From Mesorhizobium sp. WSM4306 (GTDB taxonomy: Bacteria; Pseudomonadota; Alphaproteobacteria; Rhizobiales; Rhizobiaceae), in contig NZ_VFTC01000002.1 of NCBI RefSeq assembly GCF_007003975.1, positions 310,001 through 374,000 on the forward strand: a stretch of 64,000 nucleotides of DNA, written 5' to 3'. A program made the position numbers and the translations under genes. The notes below the pieces were generated by a model that ran no database searches, was not told the DNA's origin, and was given only the letters and a program-made list of their open reading frames with translations. Position 1 is the first letter of the stretch; every line of letters begins with the position of its first letter. This document shows positions 8,362 to 16,218 of this stretch, one piece after another.

Positions 8362-8721
8362 TCATGATTTCTGTTGCAGGCTCCTGATCATCGAACGCAG
8401 CATTTTTCCAATGTCTTCGGTTTGGCCGAGCAAGTTCGCGACCTCCGCTTCGACCATCAATCCTACCTCTCCGCACAGGATCAGATGTGTCTCCAATTCT
8501 TTTAGGGAGCCCTGTGCCACTCGAAGAAACTGAATGAAGGCTCCTGTACTTTCTCGTCCGTGACCTTCTGCGACATTTGCTGCGATAGAAGCGGCCGAGC
8601 GTCGTATCTGAGAGGTCATTCCGTATGCTTCGCTGCTCGGAAAGCCTTTCGTGGCCGAGTAGCAATTTACTGCCAACCCTAGGGCCGCCTTCCAAACAAT
8701 CAGATCCCTGTAGGAATTGAT
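8362..8721 (-). CDS. Four-helix bundle protein (S23 / 23S rRNA intervening-sequence family), non-standard start
   Basis: The frame encodes about 119 residues with family hallmarks SYRDLIVWKAALGLAV, IRRSAASIAANVAEG and LKELETHLIL, and forms an antiparallel four-helix bundle by homology. The family occurs in 23S rRNA intervening sequences, as Avd-like partners of retroelements, and as stand-alone genes of unknown role. Family members normally start at M-x-SYRDLIVW; here that position (8721-8719) is ATC, not ATG. The nearest accepted start is TTG at 8676, which would delete most of helix 1. Either ATC initiates (AGGGGG lies about 12 bases upstream) or the start was lost recently. The rest of the frame is intact. 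Flanked by inverted heptamer arrays. Confidence 0.75.
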   Translation of the reverse strand: MNSYRDLIVWKAALGLAVNCYSATKGFPSSEAYGMTSQIRRSAASIAANVAEGHGRESTGAFIQFLRVAQGSLKELETHLILCGEVGLMVEAEVANLLGQTEDIGKMLRSMIRSLQQKS

Positions 8722-8746
8722 CGCCGTCGTATCCCCCTCTTTCCCT

Positions 8747-8781
8747 ATTCGCTATTCGCTACTCGCTATTCGCTATTCGCT
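8747..8781 (-). repeat. Right heptamer array, five ATTCGCT-type units
   Basis: ATTCGCT at 8747, 8754, 8768 and 8775 with the variant ACTCGCT at 8761, preceded by CCCT at 8743. It is the inverted counterpart of the left array with one extra outer unit. It ends 3 bp before the ATP-grasp stop codon. Confidence 0.95.
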
Positions 8782-8784
8782 CTT

Positions 8785-10221
8785 TCAATCATCCAACACC
8801 CACGTATCCTTCGTCCCGCCGCCCTGCGAGGAATTCACCACCAGCGAACCCTCCTTCAGCGCTACCCGCGTCAACCCGCCCGGCACGATCTGGATACGGT
8901 CTGACACCAGCACGTATGGCCGCAAGTCGACATGACGGGGCGACAGGCCTTTTTCTGTCAGGATCGGACAGGTCGACAGCGCCAGCGTCGGCTGGGCGAT
9001 GTAGTTGGAAGGTTTGGCCTGCAGCTTCTTGGCGAAGTCCTGGCATTCCTTCTTGGTCGCCGCCGGGCCGACCAGCATGCCGTAGCCGCCGGAGCCGTGC
9101 ACTTCCTTGATGACCAGCTCATGGATGTGTTCGAGCACATATTTCAGGCTGTCGGCCTCCGAGCAGCGCCACGTCGGGATGTTGCCGAGGATGGCTTTGC
9201 GACCGGTGTAGAACTCGACGATCTCGGGCATGTAGGAATAGATCGCCTTGTCGTCGGCGATGCCGGTTCCCGGCGCGTTGGCGATGGTGATGTTGCCGGC
9301 GCGGTAGACATCCATGATGCCGGGCACGCCAAGGGCCGAGTCCGGCCTAAAGGTCAGCGGGTCGAGGAACGAATCGTCGACGCGCCGGTAAAGCACGTCG
9401 ATCTGCTTGTAGCCCTCGGTGGTGCGCATGGCGACATGGCCGTCGACGACGCGCAGGTCCTGGCCTTCGACCAGCTGCACGCCCATCTGGTCGGCCAGGA
9501 AGGCGTGCTCGAAATAGGCGGAGTTGAAGCTGCCCGGCGTCAGCACGGCGATGGTCGGCGCGCCCTTGGTGCTTTGCGGCCGGACCGCCGCCAGCGACTG
9601 GCGCAGGAGCTGCGGATAGTTCTCGACCGGCCGCACCTTGATCTGCTGGAACAGCTCGGGGAAGAGCTGCATCATCGTCTCGCGGTTCTCCAGCATGTAG
9701 GAGACGCCCGACGGCGTGCGCGCATTGTCCTCCAGCACGTAGAACTCGTTCTCAGAGATGCGCACGATATCGACGCCGATAATGTGGGTGTAGACGCCGG
9801 CCGGCGGCCGCACGCCAATCATTTCCGGCAGGAAGGCCTCATTCCTGGCGATGAGCTCCCTGGGCACACGGCCGGCGCGCAGGATTTCCTGGCGATGGTA
9901 GATGTCGTCGAGGAAGGCGTTCAGCGCCTGCACGCGCTGCTCTATGCCTTGCGTCAGCCTTCGCCATTCATTGCCGGAGATGATGCGCGGAACGATATCA
10001 AAGGGGATCAGCCGCTCGGAAGCTTCCTGCTCGCCATAGACGGCGAAGGTGATGCCGGTTTTGCGGAAGACGCGCTCGGCGTCCTGCATCTTTTCGGTAA
10101 GTCTGGCCGGATCCTGCTCCTTCAGCCAGCGGTCGTAAGCCGTATACGGTTTTCTCAGTCCGGAAACTTCCGGAAGCATTTCATCGAACGCTGCCAATCG
10201 CATACTCCCCTGTGACGCCAT
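8785..10221 (-). CDS. Circularly permuted ATP-grasp protein of the Anbu cluster
   Basis: A protein of about 478 aa of the circularly permuted ATP-grasp type 2 family. Typical blocks are seen: LPEVSGLRKPYTAYDRWL near the start, GVDIVRISENEFYVLEDNARTPSG-type ligase region in the middle, KEVHGSGGYGMLVGP in the nucleotide-binding part, and the ending GGGTKDTWVLDD. ATP-grasp enzymes form amide bonds from a carboxyl-phosphate, and this class is predicted to make short peptides or peptide tags together with alpha-E. The start is uncertain: ATG at 10221 (MASQGSMRL) was chosen, but ATG at 10203, right behind AGGGGAG, is possible. First gene of the Anbu operon; its stop abuts the heptamer array. Confidence 0.92.
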   Translation of the reverse strand: MASQGSMRLAAFDEMLPEVSGLRKPYTAYDRWLKEQDPARLTEKMQDAERVFRKTGITFAVYGEQEASERLIPFDIVPRIISGNEWRRLTQGIEQRVQALNAFLDDIYHRQEILRAGRVPRELIARNEAFLPEMIGVRPPAGVYTHIIGVDIVRISENEFYVLEDNARTPSGVSYMLENRETMMQLFPELFQQIKVRPVENYPQLLRQSLAAVRPQSTKGAPTIAVLTPGSFNSAYFEHAFLADQMGVQLVEGQDLRVVDGHVAMRTTEGYKQIDVLYRRVDDSFLDPLTFRPDSALGVPGIMDVYRAGNITIANAPGTGIADDKAIYSYMPEIVEFYTGRKAILGNIPTWRCSEADSLKYVLEHIHELVIKEVHGSGGYGMLVGPAATKKECQDFAKKLQAKPSNYIAQPTLALSTCPILTEKGLSPRHVDLRPYVLVSDRIQIVPGGLTRVALKEGSLVVNSSQGGGTKDTWVLDD

Positions 10222-10285
10222 TTCACTGGCGTCGCGGGAGAAAATCAAGCGCAATCGATGATTTGGAGGATATGGGTGATCAGTA

Positions 10286-10320
10286 TGTTACGACTGCCCA
10301 AAATTAGGGCAGTCGTAACA
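10286..10320. terminator. Perfect 14-bp hairpin between an Lrp-type gene and the ATP-grasp gene
   Basis: TGTTACGACTGCCC (10286-10299) and GGGCAGTCGTAACA (10307-10320) enclose a 7-base AT loop. It lies 50 bp downstream of the stop of the Lrp-type gene and 64 bp upstream of the ATP-grasp start. There is no U-run on either side, so a factor-independent terminator is doubtful; an operator for the Anbu operon is the alternative. A second, imperfect hairpin (TCAGGC..TTGCC / GGCAA..GCCTGA) follows at about 10330-10354. Confidence 0.5.
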
Positions 10321-10370
10321 GGCACGTAGTCAGGCTTTGCCTCGTCGCCGGGCAAGTGCCTGATGCGGCT

Positions 10371-10607
10371 TTAGAAAGCGCGGAAAGTGACGACCGTGAA
10401 AGTGTCCTTGATTCCGGGAAGATGCTGCACCTTCTCGTTCACGAAGTGGCCGACATCTTCCTCGTCGTCGACGTAGAATTTGGCGAGCAGATCGTAATTG
10501 CCGGCGGTCGAGTAGATTTCCGATGCGATCTCAGCGTCGGCGAGAGCGCTGGCGACATCATAAGACTTGCCCAGGTCGCACTTTATCTGCACGAAAAACG
10601 TCTTCAT
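10371..10607 (-). CDS. Stand-alone Lrp/AsnC ligand-binding (RAM) domain protein
   Basis: A 78-aa protein, MKTFFVQIKCDLGKSYDVASAL..., matching only the C-terminal RAM effector domain of Lrp/AsnC regulators; the DNA-binding helix-turn-helix is absent. Such stand-alone RAM proteins form oligomers that bind amino acids and may modulate Lrp-family partners. ATG at 10607 was preferred to an upstream start that adds only MAGPA. It lies 79 bp after the DsbA-like stop on the same strand. Function unknown beyond ligand binding. Confidence 0.85.
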   Translation of the reverse strand: MKTFFVQIKCDLGKSYDVASALADAEIASEIYSTAGNYDLLAKFYVDDEEDVGHFVNEKVQHLPGIKDTFTVVTFRAF

Positions 10608-10686
10608 TGCCGGTCCTGCCACGTTGAAACGCGCATCTTGCGCCCATGGCGGCCCTTCTCGCAGACTGCCGCCCGGCTTTCAAGCA

Positions 10687-11298
10687 TCAGGCCGAACGCG
10701 CACTGGCGACGGCTTGTCTTAGTTCGGATACCGGCATGCCGCGCCGGTAGAGGCTGCCACCGATGACCAAAGCGGGAGTGCCACGCAGTTTAAAGGCGGT
10801 TGCCTGCGTATCGGTGCGCAAAAGGGCAGCGTCGATGTCGGGTTCACGGATGGCGAGATCGGCACGCACCATCGCCACATCGACCCCCACCGAAGCCAGG
10901 ATATCGTTGGTGCAGCGTTCCGAGAGGCCACGCTGGTTGGTCATCAGCGCATCGACCGCTGCGGCATAGTGTTCGCCGGTCAAAAGCGCCACGCGCGCCG
11001 CGTCGCGCGAGACATCGCCGAAGATCGGCCAGTCCTTCATCACCAGCCGGATGCCGCTATCCTCTTCCATGAGTTTCTTCAGTTCGACGAAGACGAGTTT
11101 GCAGATCGGGCACTGATAATCGACGAATTCGGCGATAGTGACGTCGCCGTCGGGATTGCCGAGTGCTGGAATGGCCGGATCGAAGGCGATTTCGGTGACG
11201 GTCGGCCCGGTGGCTGCCCAAGCGGGCAAGGGAGCCAGAACTGCAAAGCTAGCCGCGCCCTTCAGCAAAAGGCGCCGGTCAATCGGCTGCTTAGACAT
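10687..11298 (-). CDS. DsbA-family thiol-disulfide oxidoreductase, exported
   Basis: A 203-aa protein. An N-terminal signal, DRRLLLKGAASFAVLAPLPAWA, with twin arginines followed by a hydrophobic stretch indicates Tat or Sec export. The thioredoxin-like domain carries the redox motif C63-P-I-C66 and a cis-proline region KLRGTPALVIGG near residue 175. It probably makes or reshuffles disulfide bonds in periplasmic proteins. The start was set at MSKQPIDRRL; the longer upstream frame has no signal-like character. Followed at 79 bp by the RAM-domain gene; divergent from the DUF4864 gene. Confidence 0.9.
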   Translation of the reverse strand: MSKQPIDRRLLLKGAASFAVLAPLPAWAATGPTVTEIAFDPAIPALGNPDGDVTIAEFVDYQCPICKLVFVELKKLMEEDSGIRLVMKDWPIFGDVSRDAARVALLTGEHYAAAVDALMTNQRGLSERCTNDILASVGVDVAMVRADLAIREPDIDAALLRTDTQATAFKLRGTPALVIGGSLYRRGMPVSELRQAVASARSA

Positions 11299-11493
11299 GG
11301 TTCGTCCCTGGTTGCGCGAACGGATCCCCACTCGTCCCCTACGATGCGCGCCCTGCCTTAAAGGATGCTTAAGCATGATCTTGTGGCACTTGCGTGGCGA
11401 ATTACTGCGGTTGCTGAAACCGTGAGGCAGCGCAAAGCGTATGGTATAATGCGTCTTCGGACAGCTTTTGTTGGGGGACAATGGAGACAGGCC

Positions 11494-11922
11494 ATGCGCC
11501 ACATCGCATCCGCAGTCGTTTCATTGCTGTTCGCGTCAGCCCTGTTCATCTCGGCAGCCCTTGCCGGCGATGCCGAAATCAAGGCCGGCCAGGCCGTCAT
11601 CGATGGTCAGTTGAAGGCGCTCATCGCAAACGACGGCGCCAAGGCCTACAGCTACGCTGCTCCAAACGTGAAGCAGATTTTCCCAACCGTCGACGCCTTC
11701 ATGAACATGGTGACCAACGGCTACGCGCCGGTGCGTCAGCCACAAAGCTATTCCTTCGGCAAGGTCGAGCAGACCGGCCCAGGCTCGATCATCCAGCAGG
11801 TGCTGATCGTCGGCCCCGACGGCAAGGACTACGAGGCGGTCTATACGCTGCAGCAGCAGCCCGACGGCAGTTTCCAGATCACCGGCTGCAGCCTGCGGGC
11901 GTCGAATTCGCTGAGCACCTGA
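11494..11922 (+). CDS. Exported DUF4864-like protein
   Basis: A 142-aa protein. MRHIASAVVSLLFASALFISAALAGDA is a clear Sec signal with probable cleavage after ALA. The mature part (QAVIDGQLKALIANDGAKAYSYAAPNVKQIF...) matches DUF4864, a SnoaL/NTF2-like periplasmic family of unknown function. ATG at 11494 has GGAGAC upstream, and a perfect TATAAT box occurs at 11445-11450, though no good -35 sits at the right distance. Convergent with the SDR gene, 11 bp apart. Confidence 0.8.
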   Translation: MRHIASAVVSLLFASALFISAALAGDAEIKAGQAVIDGQLKALIANDGAKAYSYAAPNVKQIFPTVDAFMNMVTNGYAPVRQPQSYSFGKVEQTGPGSIIQQVLIVGPDGKDYEAVYTLQQQPDGSFQITGCSLRASNSLST

Positions 11923-11933
11923 CGCACAAAGCC

Positions 11934-12659
11934 TCAGTAGCGTGCCCTGCCGCCCGACATGTCGAACACGGCTCCGGTGTTGAATGCGCTGGCGTCGGAA
12001 CAAAGCCAAAGCACAAGTGCCGCCACTTCATCCACCGAGCCAAGGCGCTTGAGCGGGCTGGCATTTATCATGTCGTCTACGACATCGTTTCCAAGGCGCC
12101 TGATCAACTCGGTATCGATCGGCCCCGGTGCCACGCAATTCACCCGAATGTCGGTATCGCAGGTCTCCCGCGACAAGGCTTTCGTAAAGGCAATGACGCC
12201 TGCACTTGCCGCTGAATAGGCGGCCAGATTCGGCAACCCTTCCTTGCCTGCCAGGGACCCCATATTGATGATCCGGCCCCTACCAGCCTTGCGCATGATC
12301 GGCAGAACCTGATGCGTAACCTCGAAAACGCCGATCAGGTTGACACCGATGATGCGTTGCCACTCGATCGGATCGAATGCCTCGAACCCACAATAGTCGC
12401 CTAAATAGCCTGCATTGTTGATTAGAATGTCAATCCGGCTATTGTCTGCGACGACCTCAGCCAAGGCGTCTTTGATCTGGCGAGCCTTTGTCACATCGAC
12501 CGTCTGGCAATGCGCGCCGTCCACAGCTGTCGGATCAGCATCCCATATCCAGACTTCGGCCCCGGAGTTCAACAACTGCGCCGCAATGGCCTTGCCGATG
12601 CCTCGTGCGCCGCCAGTCACGATCGCGGTCTTGCCGCCAAGTTCATATGTGACAGTCAT
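11934..12659 (-). CDS. Short-chain dehydrogenase/reductase with atypical active site
   Basis: A 241-aa classical-type SDR. The cofactor loop TGGARGIGKAIA is near residue 16, an Asp ends the second strand (WIWDAD), which favours NAD(H), and NNAGYLGD and INMGSLAG supply the Asn and catalytic Ser. The active-site block reads AAYSAASAGVIAFTK: Tyr is present but the fourth residue after it is Ser (codon at 12204-12206), so the usual YxxxK lysine is missing. The enzyme may therefore use another general base or have altered activity. FabG-like by overall sequence; substrate unknown. Monocistronic, convergent with the DUF4864 gene. Confidence 0.88.
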   Translation of the reverse strand: MTVTYELGGKTAIVTGGARGIGKAIAAQLLNSGAEVWIWDADPTAVDGAHCQTVDVTKARQIKDALAEVVADNSRIDILINNAGYLGDYCGFEAFDPIEWQRIIGVNLIGVFEVTHQVLPIMRKAGRGRIINMGSLAGKEGLPNLAAYSAASAGVIAFTKALSRETCDTDIRVNCVAPGPIDTELIRRLGNDVVDDMINASPLKRLGSVDEVAALVLWLCSDASAFNTGAVFDMSGGRARY

Positions 12660-12730
12660 GGCCTGACCCCAACCGGAATCTGCGCCCGGACAATGGATCC
12701 GTCAATCATCGTCAGGTGTCGTTGATTTGT

Positions 12731-13861
12731 TCAAAGGGTAGGGATATCGCCCCTCGCCCAGCCCTCGGAAATCTCCGCCGCGCGTGCCTCGAAGGCGCCG
12801 GCCTCGATCGCGCCGCGAATGTCCTGCATCAGCTTCTGATAGTAGGACAGGTTGTTCCAGGTCAGCAGCATCGCCCCCAATGCCTCTTGCGAGCGCACGA
12901 GATGATGCAGATAGGCGCGCGAATAGTCCCGTGCGGCTGGGCAGTCGCTCTCCTCGTCGAGCGGACGCGGATCGTCGGCGTGGCGGGCATTCCTAAGATT
13001 GACCTTGCCGCGCCTGGTGTAGGCCAGGCCGTGGCGGCCGGCGCGGGTCGGCATCACGCAATCGAACATGTCGATGCCGCGCGCCACCGATTTGACGATG
13101 TCGTCGGGCGTGCCGACGCCCATGAGATATCTGGGCTTATTATCAGGCAGTTCCGGACAGGTGATGTCGAGCATCTCCAGCATCACTGCTTGCGGCTCGC
13201 CGACGGCGAGACCGCCGACGGCGTAGCCCTTCAGCTCCATGGCGCTCAGCGCCTGCGCCGAGCGCACCCTGAGCGCTGCGTTGTCGCCGCCTTGCACAAT
13301 GCCGAACATCGCCTTGCCCGGCTGGTCGCCGAACGCCGTCTTGCAGCGCTCCGCCCAGCGCAGCGACAGCTCCATGGCGCGCTCGATCGCCTTGAGATCG
13401 GCCGGCAGTGCCGTGCACTCATCGAGCTGCATCTGGATATCGGAATCGAGCAGCCCCTGGATCTCGATCGAGCGCTCCGGCGACATCTCGTAAGGCGCGC
13501 CGTCAATGTGCGAGCGGAAGGTGACGCCCTTTTCGGTGAGCTTCCTGAGCTTCGACAGCGACATCACCTGAAAGCCGCCGCTGTCGGTCAGGATCGGCTG
13601 CGGCCAGCGCGCGAACTCATGCAGGCCGCCGAGCCGCGCGACGCGCTCGGCGCCAGGCCGCAGCATCAGGTGATATGTGTTGCCCAGGATGATGTCGGCG
13701 CCGACGCCGCGTACCTGATCCATATACATAGCCTTGACCGTGCCGCCGGTGCCGACCGGCATGAAGGCCGGCGTGCGGATTTCGCCGCGCGGCATGTCGA
13801 TGACACCACGCCGTGCCTTGCCGTCGGTGGCCAGGACCTTGAAGGTAAACGTCTTAGCCAT
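12731..13861 (-). CDS. tgt: Queuine tRNA-ribosyltransferase
   Basis: A 376-aa TGT, the usual bacterial length. It exchanges guanine-34 of GUN-anticodon tRNAs for the queuosine precursor preQ1. Visible are the start region [19 protein letters not shown], the substrate segment [13 protein letters not shown] with its catalytic Asp, and GGLAVGEP and [13 protein letters not shown] with the second Asp. Zinc-ligand cysteines would be expected in the C-terminal third; this part was not checked residue by residue. ATG at 13861 has AAGGA at proper spacing and overlaps the end of the small upstream ORF by 8 bp. Last gene of the coaD-ppi-queA-tgt block. Confidence 0.96.
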   Translation of the reverse strand: MAKTFTFKVLATDGKARRGVIDMPRGEIRTPAFMPVGTGGTVKAMYMDQVRGVGADIILGNTYHLMLRPGAERVARLGGLHEFARWPQPILTDSGGFQVMSLSKLRKLTEKGVTFRSHIDGAPYEMSPERSIEIQGLLDSDIQMQLDECTALPADLKAIERAMELSLRWAERCKTAFGDQPGKAMFGIVQGGDNAALRVRSAQALSAMELKGYAVGGLAVGEPQAVMLEMLDITCPELPDNKPRYLMGVGTPDDIVKSVARGIDMFDCVMPTRAGRHGLAYTRRGKVNLRNARHADDPRPLDEESDCPAARDYSRAYLHHLVRSQEALGAMLLTWNNLSYYQKLMQDIRGAIEAGAFEARAAEISEGWARGDIPTL

Positions 13862-14123
13862 TGAATTCCTTGTCATGGACAGGCGCATCCGGCGCCTGCC
13901 TGTCGAGCGACTGGCGGTACTGGATGCAGCCGCGCATGAATTTGGGCCAAGGCGGCACGGCTATCGCCGGCTCGGTCTTTTCCGGCAGCAGATCCCAAAG
14001 ATCGGGATGATGCCAGCACAGATCATGGCCCGTCGTGTCGCGGTGCGCGCGGATGCCGGCACGCAATTTCTTCACTTCGGCAATCAGGCTTTCTCGGTCA
14101 AAGGCTTGCAGGTCATCGTCCAT
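13854..14123 (-). CDS. Small hypothetical protein embedded between queA and tgt
   Basis: An 89-aa protein rich in Asp, Arg and Trp: [19 protein letters not shown] begins with a short acidic helix and continues with [15 protein letters not shown]. It overlaps queA by 11 bp at its start and tgt by 8 bp at its end, so translation is coupled to both. That tight packing strongly argues for a real gene. No domain recognised. Cytoplasmic. A link to queuosine synthesis is suggested only by position. Confidence 0.8.
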   Translation of the reverse strand: MDDDLQAFDRESLIAEVKKLRAGIRAHRDTTGHDLCWHHPDLWDLLPEKTEPAIAVPPWPKFMRGCIQYRQSLDRQAPDAPVHDKEFNG

Positions 14124-15201
14124 CGCTCATCTCCGCTCGATAAAGCAGGCTTGCGTCTCCGTAGGAGTAGAATCTGTAGCTGGTGTCGATGGCATGCGCA
14201 TAGGCGGCCCGCATTGTGTCGAGGCCACTGAAGGCCGAAACCAGCATGAACAGCGTCGAGCGCGGCAGATGGAAGTTCGTCATCAGCAGGTCGGCAGTCT
14301 TGAACCGATAGCCGGGTGTGATGAAAATGTCGGTCGGGCCGGACCATGCGGCGAGCGTACCGTCGGGCTTTGCCGCGCTCTCCAGCAGGCGCAGCGAGGT
14401 CGTGCCGACGGCGATGATGCGCCCGCCCCTCGCCTTCGCAGCATTGAGCGCCGCGGCGGTCGCCTCGCTGACCGAGCCGGTCTCTGCATGCATCTTGTGA
14501 TCGGCGGTGTCATCGGCCTTGACCGGCAGGAAGGTGCCGGCGCCGACATGAAGCGTGACGAAGCGGCGTTCGATGCCTTTGGCGTCTAGCGCGGCAAACA
14601 GCTCCGATGTGAAATGCAGGCCGGCGGTTGGCGCGGCAACCGCGCCCTCCTCCCTGGCATAGATGGTCTGATAGTCCGTCAGGTCGCGCGCGTCATCGTC
14701 ACGCTTGGAGGCGATGTAGGGCGGCAGCGGGATGTGGCCGACGGCGCGCAGCGCCTCGTCGAGAAACGGGCCGGACAGGTCGAAGCCGAGCAGCGCCTCG
14801 CCAGCCTCGCCCTTCTCGATCACCGTGGCGTCGAGCTGGCCGAGGAAGCAGGAATTGCCGTCATGGCCGAAATGGATACGGTCGCCGGCGGCGATGCGCT
14901 TGCCCGGCCGCATGAAGGCCAGCCAGCGGTCCGGCGCCATGCGCATGTGCAGCGTCGCCTCGACCTGCGCCTGCGCTTCGCCGCGCCGCCTGATGCCCTT
15001 CAGCTGCGCCGGGATGACCTTGGTGTCGTTGAAGACCAGCACGTCGCCCGCCCCGAGCAGGGACGGCAGGTCGCGCACCATGCGGTCCGAAAGGCCCTCG
15101 CCCGGCCTGACCACCAGCATCTTGGCACTGTCGCGCGGCTCGGCCGGGCGAAGCGCGATGCGCTCCTCCGGCAGGTCGAAGTCGAAGAGGTCGACGCGCA
15201 T
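14113..15201 (-). CDS. queA: S-adenosylmethionine:tRNA ribosyltransferase-isomerase
   Basis: A 362-aa QueA, which transfers the ribosyl moiety of AdoMet to preQ1-tRNA to make epoxyqueuosine. Signatures are the start [54 protein letters not shown] and the C-terminal [17 protein letters not shown]. The start at 15201 shares one base with the stop of the upstream transporter (TGATG), showing translational coupling; the longer open frame upstream is only the shadow of that transporter. Next to tgt, the preceding step of the same pathway. Confidence 0.96.
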   Translation of the reverse strand: MRVDLFDFDLPEERIALRPAEPRDSAKMLVVRPGEGLSDRMVRDLPSLLGAGDVLVFNDTKVIPAQLKGIRRRGEAQAQVEATLHMRMAPDRWLAFMRPGKRIAAGDRIHFGHDGNSCFLGQLDATVIEKGEAGEALLGFDLSGPFLDEALRAVGHIPLPPYIASKRDDDARDLTDYQTIYAREEGAVAAPTAGLHFTSELFAALDAKGIERRFVTLHVGAGTFLPVKADDTADHKMHAETGSVSEATAAALNAAKARGGRIIAVGTTSLRLLESAAKPDGTLAAWSGPTDIFITPGYRFKTADLLMTNFHLPRSTLFMLVSAFSGLDTMRAAYAHAIDTSYRFYSYGDASLLYRAEMSDGR

Positions 15202-15650
15202 CAGTAAAGCCGGACGAGCAGCGCTCCGGCCAAGAGCAGCACCGCGCCGGCGACGCGGCCGAGCGAGATCTCGCGCACCGCCACGCCGAGGAAGCCGACG
15301 CGGTCGATCAGCATGCCGGCCAAGAGCTGGCCGGCAACCAGGAACGCCATCAGGGCGGCCGCACCGATGCGCGGCGTCAAAATGATCGACAGCGTGACGT
15401 AGAAACCGCCGAGCATGCCGCCGGCGATGAACAGCCACGGCGCCGGCGCCTTCCAGTCCAGCGAGATGTCGTTCAACTTCACCACGGCGACGGAGATGAT
15501 GCCGAGCACGATCGCGCCCGACAGGAACGAAAACGCCGCCGCCGCGACCGGGAGCCCCAGGCCGCGCGCCAGCTGCGAATTGATCGGCGCCTGAATGGCG
15601 ATGAAGGCGCCGGACAGGATGCCGAGCAGCGACCAGACGACGCCCATCAT
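15201..15650 (-). CDS. DMT-type small membrane transporter (YdcZ/DUF606 family)
   Basis: A 149-aa, very hydrophobic protein with about five membrane helices, beginning [33 protein letters not shown], typical of the half-size DUF606 (YdcZ) branch of the drug/metabolite transporters, which work as dimers. Substrate unknown. It lies 12 bp after ppiB and overlaps queA by one base, so it is embedded in the coaD-tgt operon. Confidence 0.88.
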   Translation of the reverse strand: MMGVVWSLLGILSGAFIAIQAPINSQLARGLGLPVAAAAFSFLSGAIVLGIISVAVVKLNDISLDWKAPAPWLFIAGGMLGGFYVTLSIILTPRIGAAALMAFLVAGQLLAGMLIDRVGFLGVAVREISLGRVAGAVLLLAGALLVRLY

Positions 15651-15662
15651 CGATATCAGTCC

Positions 15663-16175
15663 TTACTTGACGTCGGCCGCGACCTTCAGCGACACGATCT
15701 TGTCGGGATCGACCACCGGCTCGCCGCGCTTGATCTTGTCGACATTGTCCATGCCTTCGATGACCTGGCCCCAGACCGTGTACTGGCGGTTGAGGAAGGC
15801 GGCATCATCGAAGCAGATGAAGAACTGCGAATTGGCCGAGTTCGGGTTCTGCGAACGCGCCATCGAGCAGGTGCCGCGGCCGTGGTTGGCGTTGGAAAAC
15901 TCAGCCTTCAGGTCGGGCTTTTCCGAGCCGCCCATGCCTGCCCGCGACGGCGCGAACGAGGGCTTGCTCGAATTGCCGAATTTTACGTCGCCGGTCTGGG
16001 CCATGAAACCTTCGATGACGCGGTGGAAGACGACGCCGTCATAGGCGCCCTCGCGCGCCAGTTCCTTGATGCGGGCGACATGGCCGGGGGCCAGTTCGGG
16101 GAAAAGCTCGATGACGACCTTGCCCTTGGTCGTTTCCATGATGAGCGCGTTTTCGCGGTCCTTGATCTCAGCCAT
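15663..16175 (-). CDS. ppiB: Cytoplasmic cyclophilin-type peptidyl-prolyl isomerase
   Basis: A 170-aa cyclophilin without signal peptide. Catalytic and binding motifs are clear: [36 protein letters not shown] and [15 protein letters not shown]. It catalyses cis-trans isomerisation of X-Pro bonds in the cytoplasm. The tandem partner 43 bp upstream is the exported form; such paired ppiA-ppiB genes between coaD and queA are a known rhizobial arrangement. Confidence 0.95.
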   Translation of the reverse strand: MAEIKDRENALIMETTKGKVVIELFPELAPGHVARIKELAREGAYDGVVFHRVIEGFMAQTGDVKFGNSSKPSFAPSRAGMGGSEKPDLKAEFSNANHGRGTCSMARSQNPNSANSQFFICFDDAAFLNRQYTVWGQVIEGMDNVDKIKRGEPVVDPDKIVSLKVAADVK

Positions 16176-16218
16176 ATCGGATATCCTTTATCTCAGAAAA
16201 ACAGATTGATTTGATAGA

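Larger units (their letters stand above)
8319..8781. mobile_element. Four-helix-bundle (S23-like) gene cassette bounded by inverted heptamer repeats
   Basis: A 463-bp unit fits exactly between the ATP-grasp stop (8785) and the alpha-E ribosome site. Both ends consist of tandem AGCGAAT heptamers pointing inward (8319-8350 and 8747-8781), ending in AGGG on the inside. The inner 32 bp of the two ends are perfect inverted copies, including one shared variant heptamer (AGCGAGT). It holds a single small gene. No transposase and no target-site duplication are visible. Calling it mobile is inference from the terminal repeats and from its position inside an otherwise conserved cluster. Confidence 0.6.

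Noticed and set aside
11445..11450. Perfect TATAAT as a full promoter for the DUF4864 gene
   Set aside because: No matching -35 at 16-18 bp upstream; recorded in the gene entry only as a -10-like box.
14113..15438. Long N-terminal extension of queA
   Set aside because: The extra codons lie over the DMT transporter gene and are its frame shadow; the QueA family start is at 15201.
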